Positions 35,392 through 43,799 of a stretch of 64,000 nt of DNA are shown here, in pieces (the first letter of the stretch is position 1; every line of letters starts with the position of its first letter). The notes under the pieces were generated by a model, which was not told where the DNA came from, did not search any database, and saw nothing but the letters and a program-made list of their open reading frames with translations. Both the position numbers and the translations under genes were made by a program. Source of the DNA: CAZVBV01 sp964509975 (GTDB taxonomy: Bacteria; Patescibacteriota; Gracilibacteria; UBA4473). The stretch lies in assembly GCA_964509975.1 (NCBI GenBank), contig CAZDZO010000001.1, positions 30,545-94,544 of the forward strand, read 5' to 3'.

Positions 35392-36585
35392 GTGAAAACC
35401 TACCTCTTCGTTCTCGGCAGAAACCCAATTCTCTCTCGAACAGAGTTACTGCCTTTTTGTGATGAACTGTTTTATGCAGAAGATAAATCATTAATGTTGG
35501 CAGAGAATATAAAATTCGAAAACCCACGAGATTTACCCAAATCTCCCGAACAAATTTTCCTCGACAGACTCGGTGGAACGATTCGGATGGGAGAAGTTTT
35601 GGGGGAATTTCGAAGTGAGAAAGAAGTGCAAGATGAGATTGTGAAGCAGGTTCAAACCGACAAACCCGAGGGAAAAGTGCAACTTGGGGTGTCAGCATGG
35701 GGATGCGGAAAGACCTTTCTCCGACACTTCTTACCTGAGATGAAGAATGCTCTTCGTGCCCAACACGATCGGAACTGTCGTATCGTGAATGCGCCTGGAA
35801 AAAATCTTGATTCTGGAAAAATCTTTGGCGAAAAACTTTTGAAAAAAGGTTTTGAATTTCTCGTTTGGAAACGAAAAGACACTTTCCTCTTGGCAAAAAC
35901 AGCGGCTAATCAAAATCTGAGAAACTATGTTTTGAGAGATCGCGATAAGGATTTCCGAGATGCGCGTATGGGAATGCTCCCTCCGAAGGTGGCTCAAATC
36001 TTGCTCAACCTTGCCAGCCCTTCGTGGGACGACGTTGTCATTGATCCGTTTTGCGGAAGTGGAACGGTTAACATTGAAGCGGCCATTACAGGATTCAAGA
36101 CAATCGGTTCTGATCTCGACGAAAAACGAACCAAAAAAGCCAAAGAGAATTTTGAACAAATGGCAGAAAAATTTCGATATGAAAAAGATTCTGGTGAGTT
36201 TTTTGCGGGTGATGCACTTAAATTTCCTCTCAAGAAAGCTACGGGTGTCTTTGTAACAGAGGGATTTTTGGGGGATGTATTTGAGAAGCATGCCACGGTG
36301 CAATCAATCGCTGATGCTAGTCGATTCATTCTCCACATGTGGGAAAAAACAATAGCCCACCTTGAAGATTCGTCTGTGCACACCATTGCCCTTTGTCTTC
36401 CCGCATGGAAATTTAAAGGAAAAACAATTTCGATAAGCGAAGATTTATTTGCTAAAATAGCGAAAAGTTCTTATATTCCGTCCGCTCTTTTTGATGGGAA
36501 AAAAACATTTATTTATTCCAGACCTGATAGTTTTGTGGGAAGGGAAATATGCGTTCTTTCTAAAAACCCTCCGAATGAGGGGTAG
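35392..36585 (+). CDS. THUMP/UPF0020-type RNA methyltransferase (Trm11/TrmG10-like)
   Basis: 397 aa, probable tRNA or rRNA guanine-N2 methyltransferase. N-terminal THUMP-like region, then the linker RDARMGMLPPKVAQILLN, SAM motif DPFCGSGTVNIEA near residue 218, and the C-terminal Rossmann fold. The catalytic tetrapeptide is not obvious; VTEGFLGD stands where N/DPPY usually sits, so activity or target may differ. GTG 35392 starts at the family-like MKTYLFVLGRNPILSR. The stop falls inside the hairpin CCCTC/GAGGG that opens repeat copy 2 before tRNA-Asn. Confidence 0.75.
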   Translation: MKTYLFVLGRNPILSRTELLPFCDELFYAEDKSLMLAENIKFENPRDLPKSPEQIFLDRLGGTIRMGEVLGEFRSEKEVQDEIVKQVQTDKPEGKVQLGVSAWGCGKTFLRHFLPEMKNALRAQHDRNCRIVNAPGKNLDSGKIFGEKLLKKGFEFLVWKRKDTFLLAKTAANQNLRNYVLRDRDKDFRDARMGMLPPKVAQILLNLASPSWDDVVIDPFCGSGTVNIEAAITGFKTIGSDLDEKRTKKAKENFEQMAEKFRYEKDSGEFFAGDALKFPLKKATGVFVTEGFLGDVFEKHATVQSIADASRFILHMWEKTIAHLEDSSVHTIALCLPAWKFKGKTISISEDLFAKIAKSSYIPSALFDGKKTFIYSRPDSFVGREICVLSKNPPNEG

Positions 36586-36729
36586 CTGAGTGCGAGTAAG
36601 ATGCGCGAGTGTAACGAGCGAATCTGTTAAGCGAGCACGAAGACCTCCTTATGAGGAAAGATGAGTGGTCACGAAGTCTGACGCCCTTCGCCAAAGGCGA
36701 AGAAGTCCAACGCAGTGACCCAACGACGA
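36569..36729 (+). ncRNA. tRNA-abutting structured repeat, copy 2 (before tRNA-Asn)
   Basis: About 160 nt ending at the tRNA-Asn 5' end. Opening hairpin CCCTC-CGAAT-GAGGG; stem A GTGC/GCAC (36590-36593 with 36635-36638); stem B CCTC/GAGG (36644-36647 with 36653-36656). Stem C GGTCAC/GTGACC (36667-36672 with 36715-36720) encloses CTTCGCC-aaa-GGCGAAG (36686-36702). Linker caacgacga (9 nt) then the tRNA. Relative to copy 1, stems A, C and the apical hairpin change on both sides so pairing is kept. The first bases overlap the stop of the methyltransferase gene. Confidence 0.6.
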
Positions 36730-36804
36730 TCCCGGGTAGCTCAGTGGTAGAGCAATTGGCTGTTAACCAATTGGCCGCCGGTTCGAATCCGGCCCCGGGA
36801 GCCA
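36730..36804 (+). tRNA. tRNA-Asn (GTT)
   Basis: Acceptor TCCCGGG/CCCGGGA, D-arm AGCTCAGTGGTAGAGC, anticodon stem ATTGG/CCAAT with loop CTGTTAA (anticodon GTT), T-arm GCCGG/CCGGC with GGTTCGAATCC. CCA encoded at 36802-36804. Followed by a terminator. Confidence 0.96.
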
Positions 36805-36814
36805 TTTGAAAAAG

Positions 36815-36840
36815 AACAAACCCTTGCGGTTTGTTTTTTT
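36815..36840 (+). terminator. Terminator of tRNA-Asn
   Basis: AACAAACC - CTTGC - GGTTTGTT followed by a T run. A diverged second copy (ACC CTTGT GGT core, T7) lies at 36919-36950 after the copied tRNA 3' end. Confidence 0.85.
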
Positions 36841-36871
36841 CGAATTTGCACGCGAAGCGTGTCGAACCGAA

Positions 36872-36913
36872 GGTTCGATTTATAGCGAAGCGTCATCCGG
36901 CTCCGGGAGCCAT
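36872..36913 (+). repeat. 23-nt motif fused to a copy of the tRNA-Asn 3' end
   Basis: 36895-36913 repeats 19 nt of the tRNA-Asn 3' end (36787-36805, T-stem to CCA) with one mismatch. It is directly preceded by the motif at 36872-36894 (GGTTCGATTTATAGCGAAGC...). The same motif, 20 of 23 bases identical, precedes a copy of the initiator tRNA 3' end at 62784-62826. A second terminator follows. It looks like an attachment-site duplication or a decayed tandem tRNA. Confidence 0.55.
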
Positions 36914-36975
36914 AAAAAAATCATCGACCCTTGTGGTTGATTATTTTTTTATTTGCACAATAGGCACTCTTCTCT

Positions 36976-37152
36976 TCACCCTTCCCAATCCTCAATAATT
37001 AACTTTTTTCCTCTTTTTTTAACCACCACTTTTTGGTGTTCTCTCCACTTAAGTTCGCGAATATAATCCAAAGGAATAGTAACATAGTAACTGCTTGCTC
37101 CAACTCGAGTAAGCTTTCGAACCGGTTCTGATGCTGTTCTTGGTCGTGCCAT
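36976..37152 (-). CDS. AbrB/SpoVT-like DNA-binding protein, 58 aa
   Basis: Small swapped-hairpin DNA-binding protein starting MARPRTASEPVRKLTRVG. It has the family pattern of an aromatic/glycine turn followed by SYYVTIPLDYIRELKWREH and a basic end VVVKKRGKKLII. Such proteins bind DNA as dimers and often repress their own gene. Directly upstream of the ATG is an operator-like array of three TACGTA boxes (37163-37200), so autoregulation is likely. No toxin partner is adjacent on the same strand. Confidence 0.75.
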   Translation of the reverse strand: MARPRTASEPVRKLTRVGASSYYVTIPLDYIRELKWREHQKVVVKKRGKKLIIEDWEG

Positions 37153-37162
37153 GGGATTTTGC

Positions 37163-37200
37163 TAAGTACGTACACGAATACGTATTCGAATACGTACTTA
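37163..37200. promoter_or_regulatory. Operator-like palindrome with three TACGTA boxes 12 bp apart
   Basis: TAAGTACGTA (37163-37172) and TACGTACTTA (37191-37200) are perfect inverted repeats around a central GAATACGTATTC palindrome. TACGTA cores begin at 37167, 37179 and 37191, exactly 12 bp apart. It lies 11 bp upstream of the AbrB-like start and would overlap its promoter. Confidence 0.65.
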
Positions 37201-37372
37201 AGGATAACAGAAAAAACTACGAATTAAGAGTTTTTTTATTGCACCCCTTTCCCCTTGCTTATTTTCCGTACTTCTTTACCCTCCTCTTGCAGTACGTCGT
37301 GTTTTAGAGGGTTTTGAAAATAAATTCCTACAATGCAGAACTTGCAAATTTATTTCATAACCTCTTCTAATC

Positions 37373-37573
37373 ATGAAAGGTTCAATCAAAAAGCTTTTAA
37401 ACGGCTTTGGATTCATCACTCCAGAAGGAAGTGATAAAGATGTTTTCTTTCACGCTAGCGATCTTGCTGGTGTTGAATTTGAGAGTCTCAAAGAAGGTGA
37501 CGCTGTTACCTTCGACATGGGTGAGTCAGAAAAAGGACCCAAGGCTGAGAACATTGCGCTTGCTGCTGAATAA
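37373..37573 (+). CDS. Cold-shock domain protein
   Basis: 66-aa single OB-fold RNA/DNA-binding protein. RNP1-like GFGFITPEG near residue 12 and RNP2-like DVFFHASDL near residue 23, as in CspA-type RNA chaperones. A TACAAT box at 37328-37333 gives a ~34-nt leader that can fold (AAATAAATT with AATTTATTT), as is common for cold-shock genes. The gene ends at a strong terminator. The gap 37201-37372 holds nothing else I can support. Confidence 0.93.
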   Translation: MKGSIKKLLNGFGFITPEGSDKDVFFHASDLAGVEFESLKEGDAVTFDMGESEKGPKAENIALAAE

Positions 37574-37592
37574 TTAAGCAATAGCATCCAAT

Positions 37593-37632
37593 AAAAACCG
37601 CTAGAATACTTGTTATCTCTGGCGGTTTTTTC
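37593..37632 (+). terminator. Terminator of the cold-shock gene
   Basis: AAAAACCGC (37593-37601) pairs with GCGGTTTTT (37622-37630), inner AGA/TCT, ending in T6. The phosphohexomutase promoter begins just after it. Confidence 0.85.
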
Positions 37633-37675
37633 TATTCCCATTCCAAAAGACCACTCTTTGGGTACAATGCAACCA

Positions 37676-39055
37676 ATGATTCTCAACCCAAAAATATTTC
37701 GTGCCTACGATATTCGCGGAGAAGCCTTTGTTGATTTCGATGAAGATGGATTCTTTGTAATCGCACTCGCTTTTTGCAAGTATATTGCAAAAAAACATGG
37801 CATTAAAAATCCGACCGTTTTTGTCTCTGGGGATGCACGACTGTCGATGTCAGAATTGTATCCTGCCGTCATAACGGGACTCAAATCTGCTGGAGCCCAG
37901 GTAACTTGGGGAGGTGCTATTCCAACCCCTCTTAATTCTTTTGCTTTTCATGAAGGGGGTTTTGATGGAGCCATTCAGATATCCGCCTCTCACAATCCTG
38001 CTGAAGACAATGGGCTCAAGTTAACCGACCGAGATGGGGCAGTGTGTGGAAATGAAATCCAAGAGATACGAAAAATAGCAGAATGTACTGAATGCCAAAA
38101 AACCGAAAACTATGGCGACTGTCTTGGAGATTGCGATCCTACGGATTATTCTGCTCACTATGAAAAAAAACTGAAAGAAATCACATCATCTCAAGATCCT
38201 TTAAAAATTGTGATAGATTGCGGAAATGCTATTTCGGGGATGTTTTATCCAAACATTTTCCAGTCCTTTGGGCATGAGGTAATAGAACTCTATTGTGATC
38301 TCGACACATCTTTTCCAAACCACCAGCCCGATCCCGAAGAGTCGGAGAACCTACAAGATCTTGTAAAAAAAGTTCAAGAAGAAGGTGCTGAATTTGGTTT
38401 TGCATTTGACGGAGATGGAGACCGCGTTGGCGTTGTCCTGCAAAGTGGAGAAATCTTGTCTGCTGATAAAGCATTGTATGTGTTGGTGGCGGATTTTTTG
38501 AAACGACATCCTGGTGAAAAAATTGTTGTCGAGGTTATGACTTCTGCCACACTTATGAAGAAAATAGAATCTCTTGGGGGAGTGGCTATTGTCTCAAAAA
38601 CGGGACATTCTTTCGTTGCTCAAAAAATGAAAGAGGAGAATAGTTTGCTCGGGGGAGAACAATCTGGACATGCGTACTTTGGGGAAAATTTCTACGGTCA
38701 TGATGACGCCATGCTCGCTTCTCTGCGGTTTATAAGGGCCGTAGAAAACAATCCTGCACTACTTAATGAAGTGACAAGCGGGTGGCCAAATTTGATTGAA
38801 TTTTCTGAGAAATTTGCCGCGCCTGATGAAACGAAGTTTCAAATTCTTGAAAAATACACGGAAGAACTCTTGAAGCAATTCCCTGATGCCAGCACCTTGG
38901 ATGGAATTCGTATTGATTTTGGCGATGGAGAGTGGGCCATTGTGAGATGTTCTAATACCTCTCCAAAGATTGCTGTGCGAATTGAAGCGAAGAGTGAGAA
39001 AAGTTTAGAAGAGAAAAAGGAGTTATTGGTGGAGGCGCTGAAACGGTATTTATAA
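37676..39055 (+). CDS. Phosphomannomutase/phosphoglucomutase
   Basis: 459-aa alpha-D-phosphohexomutase that interconverts hexose 1- and 6-phosphates for sugar-nucleotide synthesis. Active serine loop ISASHNPAEDNGLK near residue 103, metal loop DGDGDRVG near 243, sugar loop GGEQSGH near 327, phosphate-binding RCSNTSPK near 425. ATG 37676 lies 7 nt after TACAAT (37663-37668), so it is preferred over ATG 37667, which overlaps the -10. It probably feeds the dTDP-sugar genes rfbB and rfbD. Confidence 0.93.
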   Translation: MILNPKIFRAYDIRGEAFVDFDEDGFFVIALAFCKYIAKKHGIKNPTVFVSGDARLSMSELYPAVITGLKSAGAQVTWGGAIPTPLNSFAFHEGGFDGAIQISASHNPAEDNGLKLTDRDGAVCGNEIQEIRKIAECTECQKTENYGDCLGDCDPTDYSAHYEKKLKEITSSQDPLKIVIDCGNAISGMFYPNIFQSFGHEVIELYCDLDTSFPNHQPDPEESENLQDLVKKVQEEGAEFGFAFDGDGDRVGVVLQSGEILSADKALYVLVADFLKRHPGEKIVVEVMTSATLMKKIESLGGVAIVSKTGHSFVAQKMKEENSLLGGEQSGHAYFGENFYGHDDAMLASLRFIRAVENNPALLNEVTSGWPNLIEFSEKFAAPDETKFQILEKYTEELLKQFPDASTLDGIRIDFGDGEWAIVRCSNTSPKIAVRIEAKSEKSLEEKKELLVEALKRYL

Positions 39056-39065
39056 TTAATTATCT

Positions 39066-39167
39066 CCTCATTCCCGCGGAGGCGGGAACCCAGTCGGTAT
39101 AAATTCCTTTTTCTTTTTCCAGTGGAACTTCTTAATTGACTGGGTTCCCCTTTTCAGGGGAATGAGG
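39066..39167. mobile_element. 102-bp palindromic-end repeat (MITE/REP-like)
   Basis: Inverted ends of about 30 nt (39066-39095 and 39138-39167), each a stem: ATTCCC-GCGGAGGC-GGGAA on the left and TTCCCC-TTTTCA-GGGGAA on the right, both extended by a shared CCCAGTC/GACTGGG arm. It fills the gap between two convergent genes and may act as a terminator for both. Confidence 0.6.
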
Positions 39168-39186
39168 GGGGCTTTTGAAGATTCTT

Positions 39187-41664
39187 TTACACGTCCAGTC
39201 GCGCAAAAATTTCCTTCTCCACAAACTTTTTACTTCGTCCATAGGTCAATCGCGAAATCTGCTTAAGTGCTGTTGCAATCTCCTCATCTCCTTTTTCCTC
39301 ATACGGATTAAGTGGCACAATTGAGAATGGGCGAGAAGGCTGTGTGTCTACGGATAACTTAATAGCGGCTTTATATTTATCAATATTAATCAGATCTTGA
39401 TCTGTAAAAACCGGCTCCATTTCCTTCGCCATGTATTCGGCGTCTTGGGCACCAATCTTGTAGGACATAATCGTTCCGACATTTCCAAAGACTGCATCCT
39501 TGAGATTCACGCCACCTTTTTTATTTTGTGAAGTATCGATCTGTCCAATGTACTGATGGGCGATGTTTAACGAAAGTCGATACTTCCTGGCTTCTGACAG
39601 AATCGACTCAATGGAATCCGTCACATAGTTTTGAAACTCATCGATATACATAAAGAAGTCGTTCGGTTGCCCCCCCTGTGATAATTTTTTCTGTCGACGA
39701 AGCGCTGCTGTCTGAAGCTTTGATACGATAATAAGTCCGAGCAATTTGGAGTTAATCTCTCCTGTTGCTCCTTTTGAAAGGTTCATGAGAAGGATTTTTC
39801 CATCGTCCATCACCTCCGAAAAATCAAACGCGGACTTAGTTTGTCCGATGATATTCCTTAACATTCCGTTGGTAATAAATTGTCCAAATTTCGCTGCAAA
39901 ATACGGAATGATTTCTTGTTTTTCTCGTGCTCCTGTTTTGGCCATTTGATTCGTCCAGAAGTTTTTAACGACCGGATTAGTCACATGTTTCACTTTTGCT
40001 TTTTGGAAAGCATCATCTGTAAAAAGTCTCATAATATCGGTCAATGCCCCACCATTAGGATCGGCCATGAGCGTAAGGACTCCGTTCCTGAAGTAGTCCT
40101 GAATTCGTGGACCAAATACTTCTTCGTCAAAAATTTTCAACATGATATTCATGGCATCATTGGCCACCATATCCATTTCTTCTGGAGTTTCTGCTTCTAA
40201 CAAATTAAGTCCCATAGGTCTTTCTGTGTCAGAAGGATCAAAAATAATCACATCATCAACACGACTTTTGGGAACAAACGGAAGAATGCTGTCAATCAGG
40301 CTTCCATGTGGATCAACTACGCAAATTCCTTTCCCATTACGCAAATCCTGACGAATCATGCTTTGAAAACTAGAAGATTTACCTGTTCCCGTTTGTCCAA
40401 TAACATAGAAATGCCGAAACCTGTCTTCGTTCTTAATACACACTGGGGTTTTTTCGCCCCGATAGACATTGTGTCCAAGCAATAATCCTTCTTTGGGAAT
40501 GTTCGCGGGTGCTTTTACAATTTTATAATTCTGCCATTTCACCGCTGGAGTTTTGTTGTATTTAATATGCGGAAAATGAAAGATTGAGGTGAGTTCTTCT
40601 GCCGTAAGAATCATTTTGTATTGCGCCATCCAAGACCGTCTGAACGTCCTCATTAAAAAATTTCGCACCAGTGTTCTTCTGTCATGCCATTTGTGCGCAT
40701 TATGTGTCTTGAATCCATTCAGACTTGGCGTGCCATACTGTGCAAAAGAATTAAGTACTGAAGTCATATTTAAATTCGCTGTTCTCTTGTCAGGAGAAGA
40801 CGTGATACATCGGATAATAGTTCTAAACCCTGATTGATTCGCCTTTGCTTCAATTGCCTGTGTTGTTTCTTGAGACTCGGCATCTCCTGCCTCGTCGGGC
40901 GCAGAACTCTTGTCTTCTTCTGTTTTCCCGCTTACAAGGACTCCAAAGATTGTCCCCAAAACAGACAATGGATTCCACCAAATAACCTTCTTTTTTCCTG
41001 AAGACAAATTCTTTGAAAGTCGTCGTGCTTTTTTTTGCCATTTATTTCTAACTGGTCGAATCATGATTTGAATGGCCGCCGAATTTCCATTTTCATCGCT
41101 CGCATTTGAAAGCGAATTAAGAATATTGTTCATTGGATCAGCAGATTCAAAATGCGAATATGTTTTTATCGGATACAGAAACTTTTTTGCGGCTCGCAGA
41201 TACCCCGTGGCTTGATATGTTTTTTCGTGAAAAACTTTTGGAGTAGTAGTTTCTTCGATAACGGCCTCTGGATAGAAACTTGTGATTTGCTTTTCTACCA
41301 ATGGTTTAATCTGACGAGGACACCCGATGAAAAACTTGATTTCATTATCGGTAGCTACGTATTCCAATGATAAAAAATCCTGATTTTTAAAGAAATGTTT
41401 TACGTCAGGAGAATAAATTCCATACAACGTTTGAAAGAAATGATCAGAAATTCCCACCACTCGCCGAATCTCTGAAACTTGATCTCGCTCCCGTTCATAG
41501 TCTTCTTTGGATTCTTTTTTGGGAATGAGCACCTGGAGAAACACAAAATTAAGAGATCGTTTAAAATCAAATCGTCGGCGCCCCCATTGAAATATCAAAA
41601 GAAGAAGCACTCCTGCTAGTATGCCAATACCTCCCCAAAAGATTGCCTCCTGTAGCACTTCCAT
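39187..41664 (-). CDS. HerA/VirD4-like membrane ATPase 1
   Basis: 825 aa. N-terminal membrane helix (~8-26), a ~390-residue substrate or assembly region, then a FtsK/HerA-type motor: Walker A GQTGTGKSSS near 421, VVDPHGSLIDSILPFVP, Walker B FFMYIDEFQN near 660. The family includes type IV secretion coupling proteins (VirD4/TraG) and HerA translocases. CPR genomes typically encode such proteins; with pili they could move DNA or protein. A paralogue without the helix is at 59539-62028. No relaxase is present in the window, so conjugation is not supported. Confidence 0.8.
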   Translation of the reverse strand: MEVLQEAIFWGGIGILAGVLLLLIFQWGRRRFDFKRSLNFVFLQVLIPKKESKEDYERERDQVSEIRRVVGISDHFFQTLYGIYSPDVKHFFKNQDFLSLEYVATDNEIKFFIGCPRQIKPLVEKQITSFYPEAVIEETTTPKVFHEKTYQATGYLRAAKKFLYPIKTYSHFESADPMNNILNSLSNASDENGNSAAIQIMIRPVRNKWQKKARRLSKNLSSGKKKVIWWNPLSVLGTIFGVLVSGKTEEDKSSAPDEAGDAESQETTQAIEAKANQSGFRTIIRCITSSPDKRTANLNMTSVLNSFAQYGTPSLNGFKTHNAHKWHDRRTLVRNFLMRTFRRSWMAQYKMILTAEELTSIFHFPHIKYNKTPAVKWQNYKIVKAPANIPKEGLLLGHNVYRGEKTPVCIKNEDRFRHFYVIGQTGTGKSSSFQSMIRQDLRNGKGICVVDPHGSLIDSILPFVPKSRVDDVIIFDPSDTERPMGLNLLEAETPEEMDMVANDAMNIMLKIFDEEVFGPRIQDYFRNGVLTLMADPNGGALTDIMRLFTDDAFQKAKVKHVTNPVVKNFWTNQMAKTGAREKQEIIPYFAAKFGQFITNGMLRNIIGQTKSAFDFSEVMDDGKILLMNLSKGATGEINSKLLGLIIVSKLQTAALRRQKKLSQGGQPNDFFMYIDEFQNYVTDSIESILSEARKYRLSLNIAHQYIGQIDTSQNKKGGVNLKDAVFGNVGTIMSYKIGAQDAEYMAKEMEPVFTDQDLINIDKYKAAIKLSVDTQPSRPFSIVPLNPYEEKGDEEIATALKQISRLTYGRSKKFVEKEIFARLDV

Positions 41665-41727
41665 ATGTCGTTATTATCGATATTCCGCGACAACTTGCAA
41701 TTTCTTTCCGTTTTCTTTCCTTATTCT

Positions 41728-41752
41728 GTCATTCCCGCGTAGGCGGGAACCC
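41728..41752. repeat. REP-like palindrome
   Basis: CATTCCCGC-GTAG-GCGGGAA type stem-loop, the same half-element as the left end of the 39066 repeat. It sits in the 101-nt gap between the HerA-like gene and map. Confidence 0.6.
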
Positions 41753-41765
41753 AAGACCTTTCCTT

Positions 41766-42515
41766 TTAAGCAAAAATTTCGAGTCCCTTTTTGGTTACTG
41801 CCCCACAATGCTCCCACTGACAAGCATCTTTTCCGTCCTGTGTCACCACCGTCCAATCATCTGACAATATTTTTACTTGCGGATTTCCACTCGCAACAAT
41901 TGGCTCAATAGCAATAGTCATGCCTTCTTTAAGCACCATCCCATCTCCTTTTTTGCCGTAATTAAAAACGATCGGGTCCTCGTGAAGTTCTTTTCCTAAA
42001 CCATGTCCCGTATATTCTTTACAAAGAGAATACCCGCCTTTGTAGACAACTTTTTGAATTGCGGCCCCAATGTCCCCAATTCTATTTCCAGCCTTGGCCG
42101 CCTTGCACCCCGCTATTAATGCCTTCTTCACACAAGCAGAAAACTTGGCTCTATCCTCGTTTTTATCGTCCCCTCCCACAATAACCGTAAACGCTGCGTC
42201 CGAATGCAGTCCTTTCCAGAGAACCCCACAGTCAATTGAGATCAAGTCTCCATCCTGAAGCAATCGATCATCAGGAATCCCGTGCACCACCTCTGAATTT
42301 ATCATCGTGCACAACGTCGCCGGAAACCCGTGGAATCCTTTGAATGCCGGCTTTGCCCCAGCCGTGAGAATAATATTTTCCGCAATCACATCGAGCTCTT
42401 TTAAAGAAATCCCCGCTTTAATGACGGCCTTCATGGCCTTTTGGGCGGACTGCAAAATCTGCCCTGCTTCACGCATGATTTTGAGTTCCTCACGAGTCTT
42501 TGGTCTTATATCCAT
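41766..42515 (-). CDS. map: Methionine aminopeptidase
   Basis: Removes the initiator methionine; type I enzyme, 249 aa. Metal ligands are in ISIDCGVLWKGLHSDAAFT (Asp pair), GHGLGKELHEDP (His) and the late Glu of AIEPIVASG. Last of a minus-strand cluster with nrdR and two adenylate kinases; adk-map adjacency is classical (secY-adk-map). TTGATT...TAGTGT upstream ends 9 nt before the ATG, so it may also be transcribed alone. Confidence 0.96.
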   Translation of the reverse strand: MDIRPKTREELKIMREAGQILQSAQKAMKAVIKAGISLKELDVIAENIILTAGAKPAFKGFHGFPATLCTMINSEVVHGIPDDRLLQDGDLISIDCGVLWKGLHSDAAFTVIVGGDDKNEDRAKFSACVKKALIAGCKAAKAGNRIGDIGAAIQKVVYKGGYSLCKEYTGHGLGKELHEDPIVFNYGKKGDGMVLKEGMTIAIEPIVASGNPQVKILSDDWTVVTQDGKDACQWEHCGAVTKKGLEIFA

Positions 42516-42549
42516 AGTGGAAAGACACTACTTATTCTGTTCACAAAAA

Positions 42550-43230
42550 TCAACTTTTTGTCTCCTCCTTGGCAGTATCTTCCGACAAAACGTCTTCCAC
42601 TCTTTTTGAATACTCTTTAACAATTCCCTGTATCCACTCTTGTATGTCTTCAATCTTTCCTATAGCAGAATGCTTATGGACATATTGCCCTTCTTGCTCC
42701 CAGTTGTTCAACAAAGGGCCTGTCTGTTTCTCGTAATTACTAATTCTAGTGAGAATCGTGTTCTCGTTTTGATCATCACTTCTTCCGCTTGTTTTTCCTC
42801 TTCCCAAGAGTCTTCCAATAAGTTTATCCACTTCTTCTGCGCTATAGGCCGTAAGTGCAACAACCTCAAATTCTTCTCCTCTTTTTTCCATAAATTCATT
42901 AAAAAGTTTTCTCTGATTTTCTGTTCGAGGAAATCCATCAAAAATAAGAGGGGCTCCTTCTGGAATAGTTTCAAGATGTTCTTCGACCATTAGTATTACA
43001 AGTTCATCTGGAACAAGCTCCCCTTTGTCCATGTACCCCTTCGCCTCTATTCCTAATGGAGTTTTGTTCTCTAAATTTTTTCGAAAAAGGTCCCCTGTTC
43101 CAAGGATGACATATCCATATTCCTCCGCCAGTCGACATCCTTGTTCGCCTTTTCCGGCCCCTGGGGGTCCAAAAAGAACAATGTTTGGACACTGTTGTAC
43201 CGCTTCTTTGTCTTTGAATGATTCTGTCAT
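42550..43230 (-). CDS. adk: Adenylate kinase
   Basis: AMP + ATP to 2 ADP, 226 aa. P-loop GPPGAGKGEQG near residue 21; the usual Thr after GKG is Glu here, an odd replacement next to the phosphate-binding site. NMP-binding GTGDLFRKNL, hinge FDGFPRTENQR, and a short LID region LGRGKTSGRSDD without zinc Cys. It is one of two adjacent paralogues. The C-terminal ~25 residues are an acidic extension. Confidence 0.88.
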   Translation of the reverse strand: MTESFKDKEAVQQCPNIVLFGPPGAGKGEQGCRLAEEYGYVILGTGDLFRKNLENKTPLGIEAKGYMDKGELVPDELVILMVEEHLETIPEGAPLIFDGFPRTENQRKLFNEFMEKRGEEFEVVALTAYSAEEVDKLIGRLLGRGKTSGRSDDQNENTILTRISNYEKQTGPLLNNWEQEGQYVHKHSAIGKIEDIQEWIQGIVKEYSKRVEDVLSEDTAKEETKS

Positions 43231-43235
43231 GGTTT

Positions 43236-43799
43236 CTATAAATTAAGCTTCGTCAACATTTCTGCAGTGACATCTTGGATGTCTTGCTCGCCGTTGACGG
43301 AAACCAATTTACTAGATTTTACCCATGCGTCAAGCAAGGGTTGTGTAAAATTATAGAAGTTGTGAATACGCTTTTCGATACTCTGAACATTGTCATCTGC
43401 ACGCCCTTCAAGTTCTGCTCTTTTGAGCAATCGCGTCATCGCTTCTTCATCCGAAATCTTTACCTCAAGCGCTCGAAACTCCCTGTTGTGATGTGCTAAG
43501 AGTTTTTCTAAATCTATTCGTTGTTCCTCTGATCGCGGAATTCCATCAAAAATAACCGGCACTTCTGGTGAAATTTGTGAAAAAAAATGCTCCACAATCT
43601 CCATAACAATTTCGTTCGAAACAAGATCGCCCCGTTCAATAATTTCTTTTACTTTCCTCCCGAGCTCTGAATCTTCTTTCGCAATTGCTCGAAGTTCTCC
43701 GCCTGTTTCAAAAATTTTGTAACCAAATTTCTCAGCCAAAATTTTCCCCTGAGTCCCTTTTCCAGACCCCTGAATACCGACCAAAATAAGATCTGTCAT
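43236..43799 (-). CDS. Adenylate kinase-like nucleoside monophosphate kinase
   Basis: 187 aa. P-loop VGIQGSGKGTQG near residue 8 (the standard Thr is kept here), NMP-binding FETGGELRAIAKEDS, FDGIPRSEEQR, and a short LID (LKRAELEGRADDN). Related to Adk but diverged in the NMP region, so it may act on another nucleotide. Start overlaps the nrdR stop (ATGA) and the gene ends 5 nt before adk, indicating one operon. Confidence 0.82.
   Translation of the reverse strand: MTDLILVGIQGSGKGTQGKILAEKFGYKIFETGGELRAIAKEDSELGRKVKEIIERGDLVSNEIVMEIVEHFFSQISPEVPVIFDGIPRSEEQRIDLEKLLAHHNREFRALEVKISDEEAMTRLLKRAELEGRADDNVQSIEKRIHNFYNFTQPLLDAWVKSSKLVSVNGEQDIQDVTAEMLTKLNL

Noticed and set aside
39187..41664. Full conjugation system
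   Set aside because: Only the coupling-type ATPases are present; no relaxase, VirB4 or mating-pore genes in the window.
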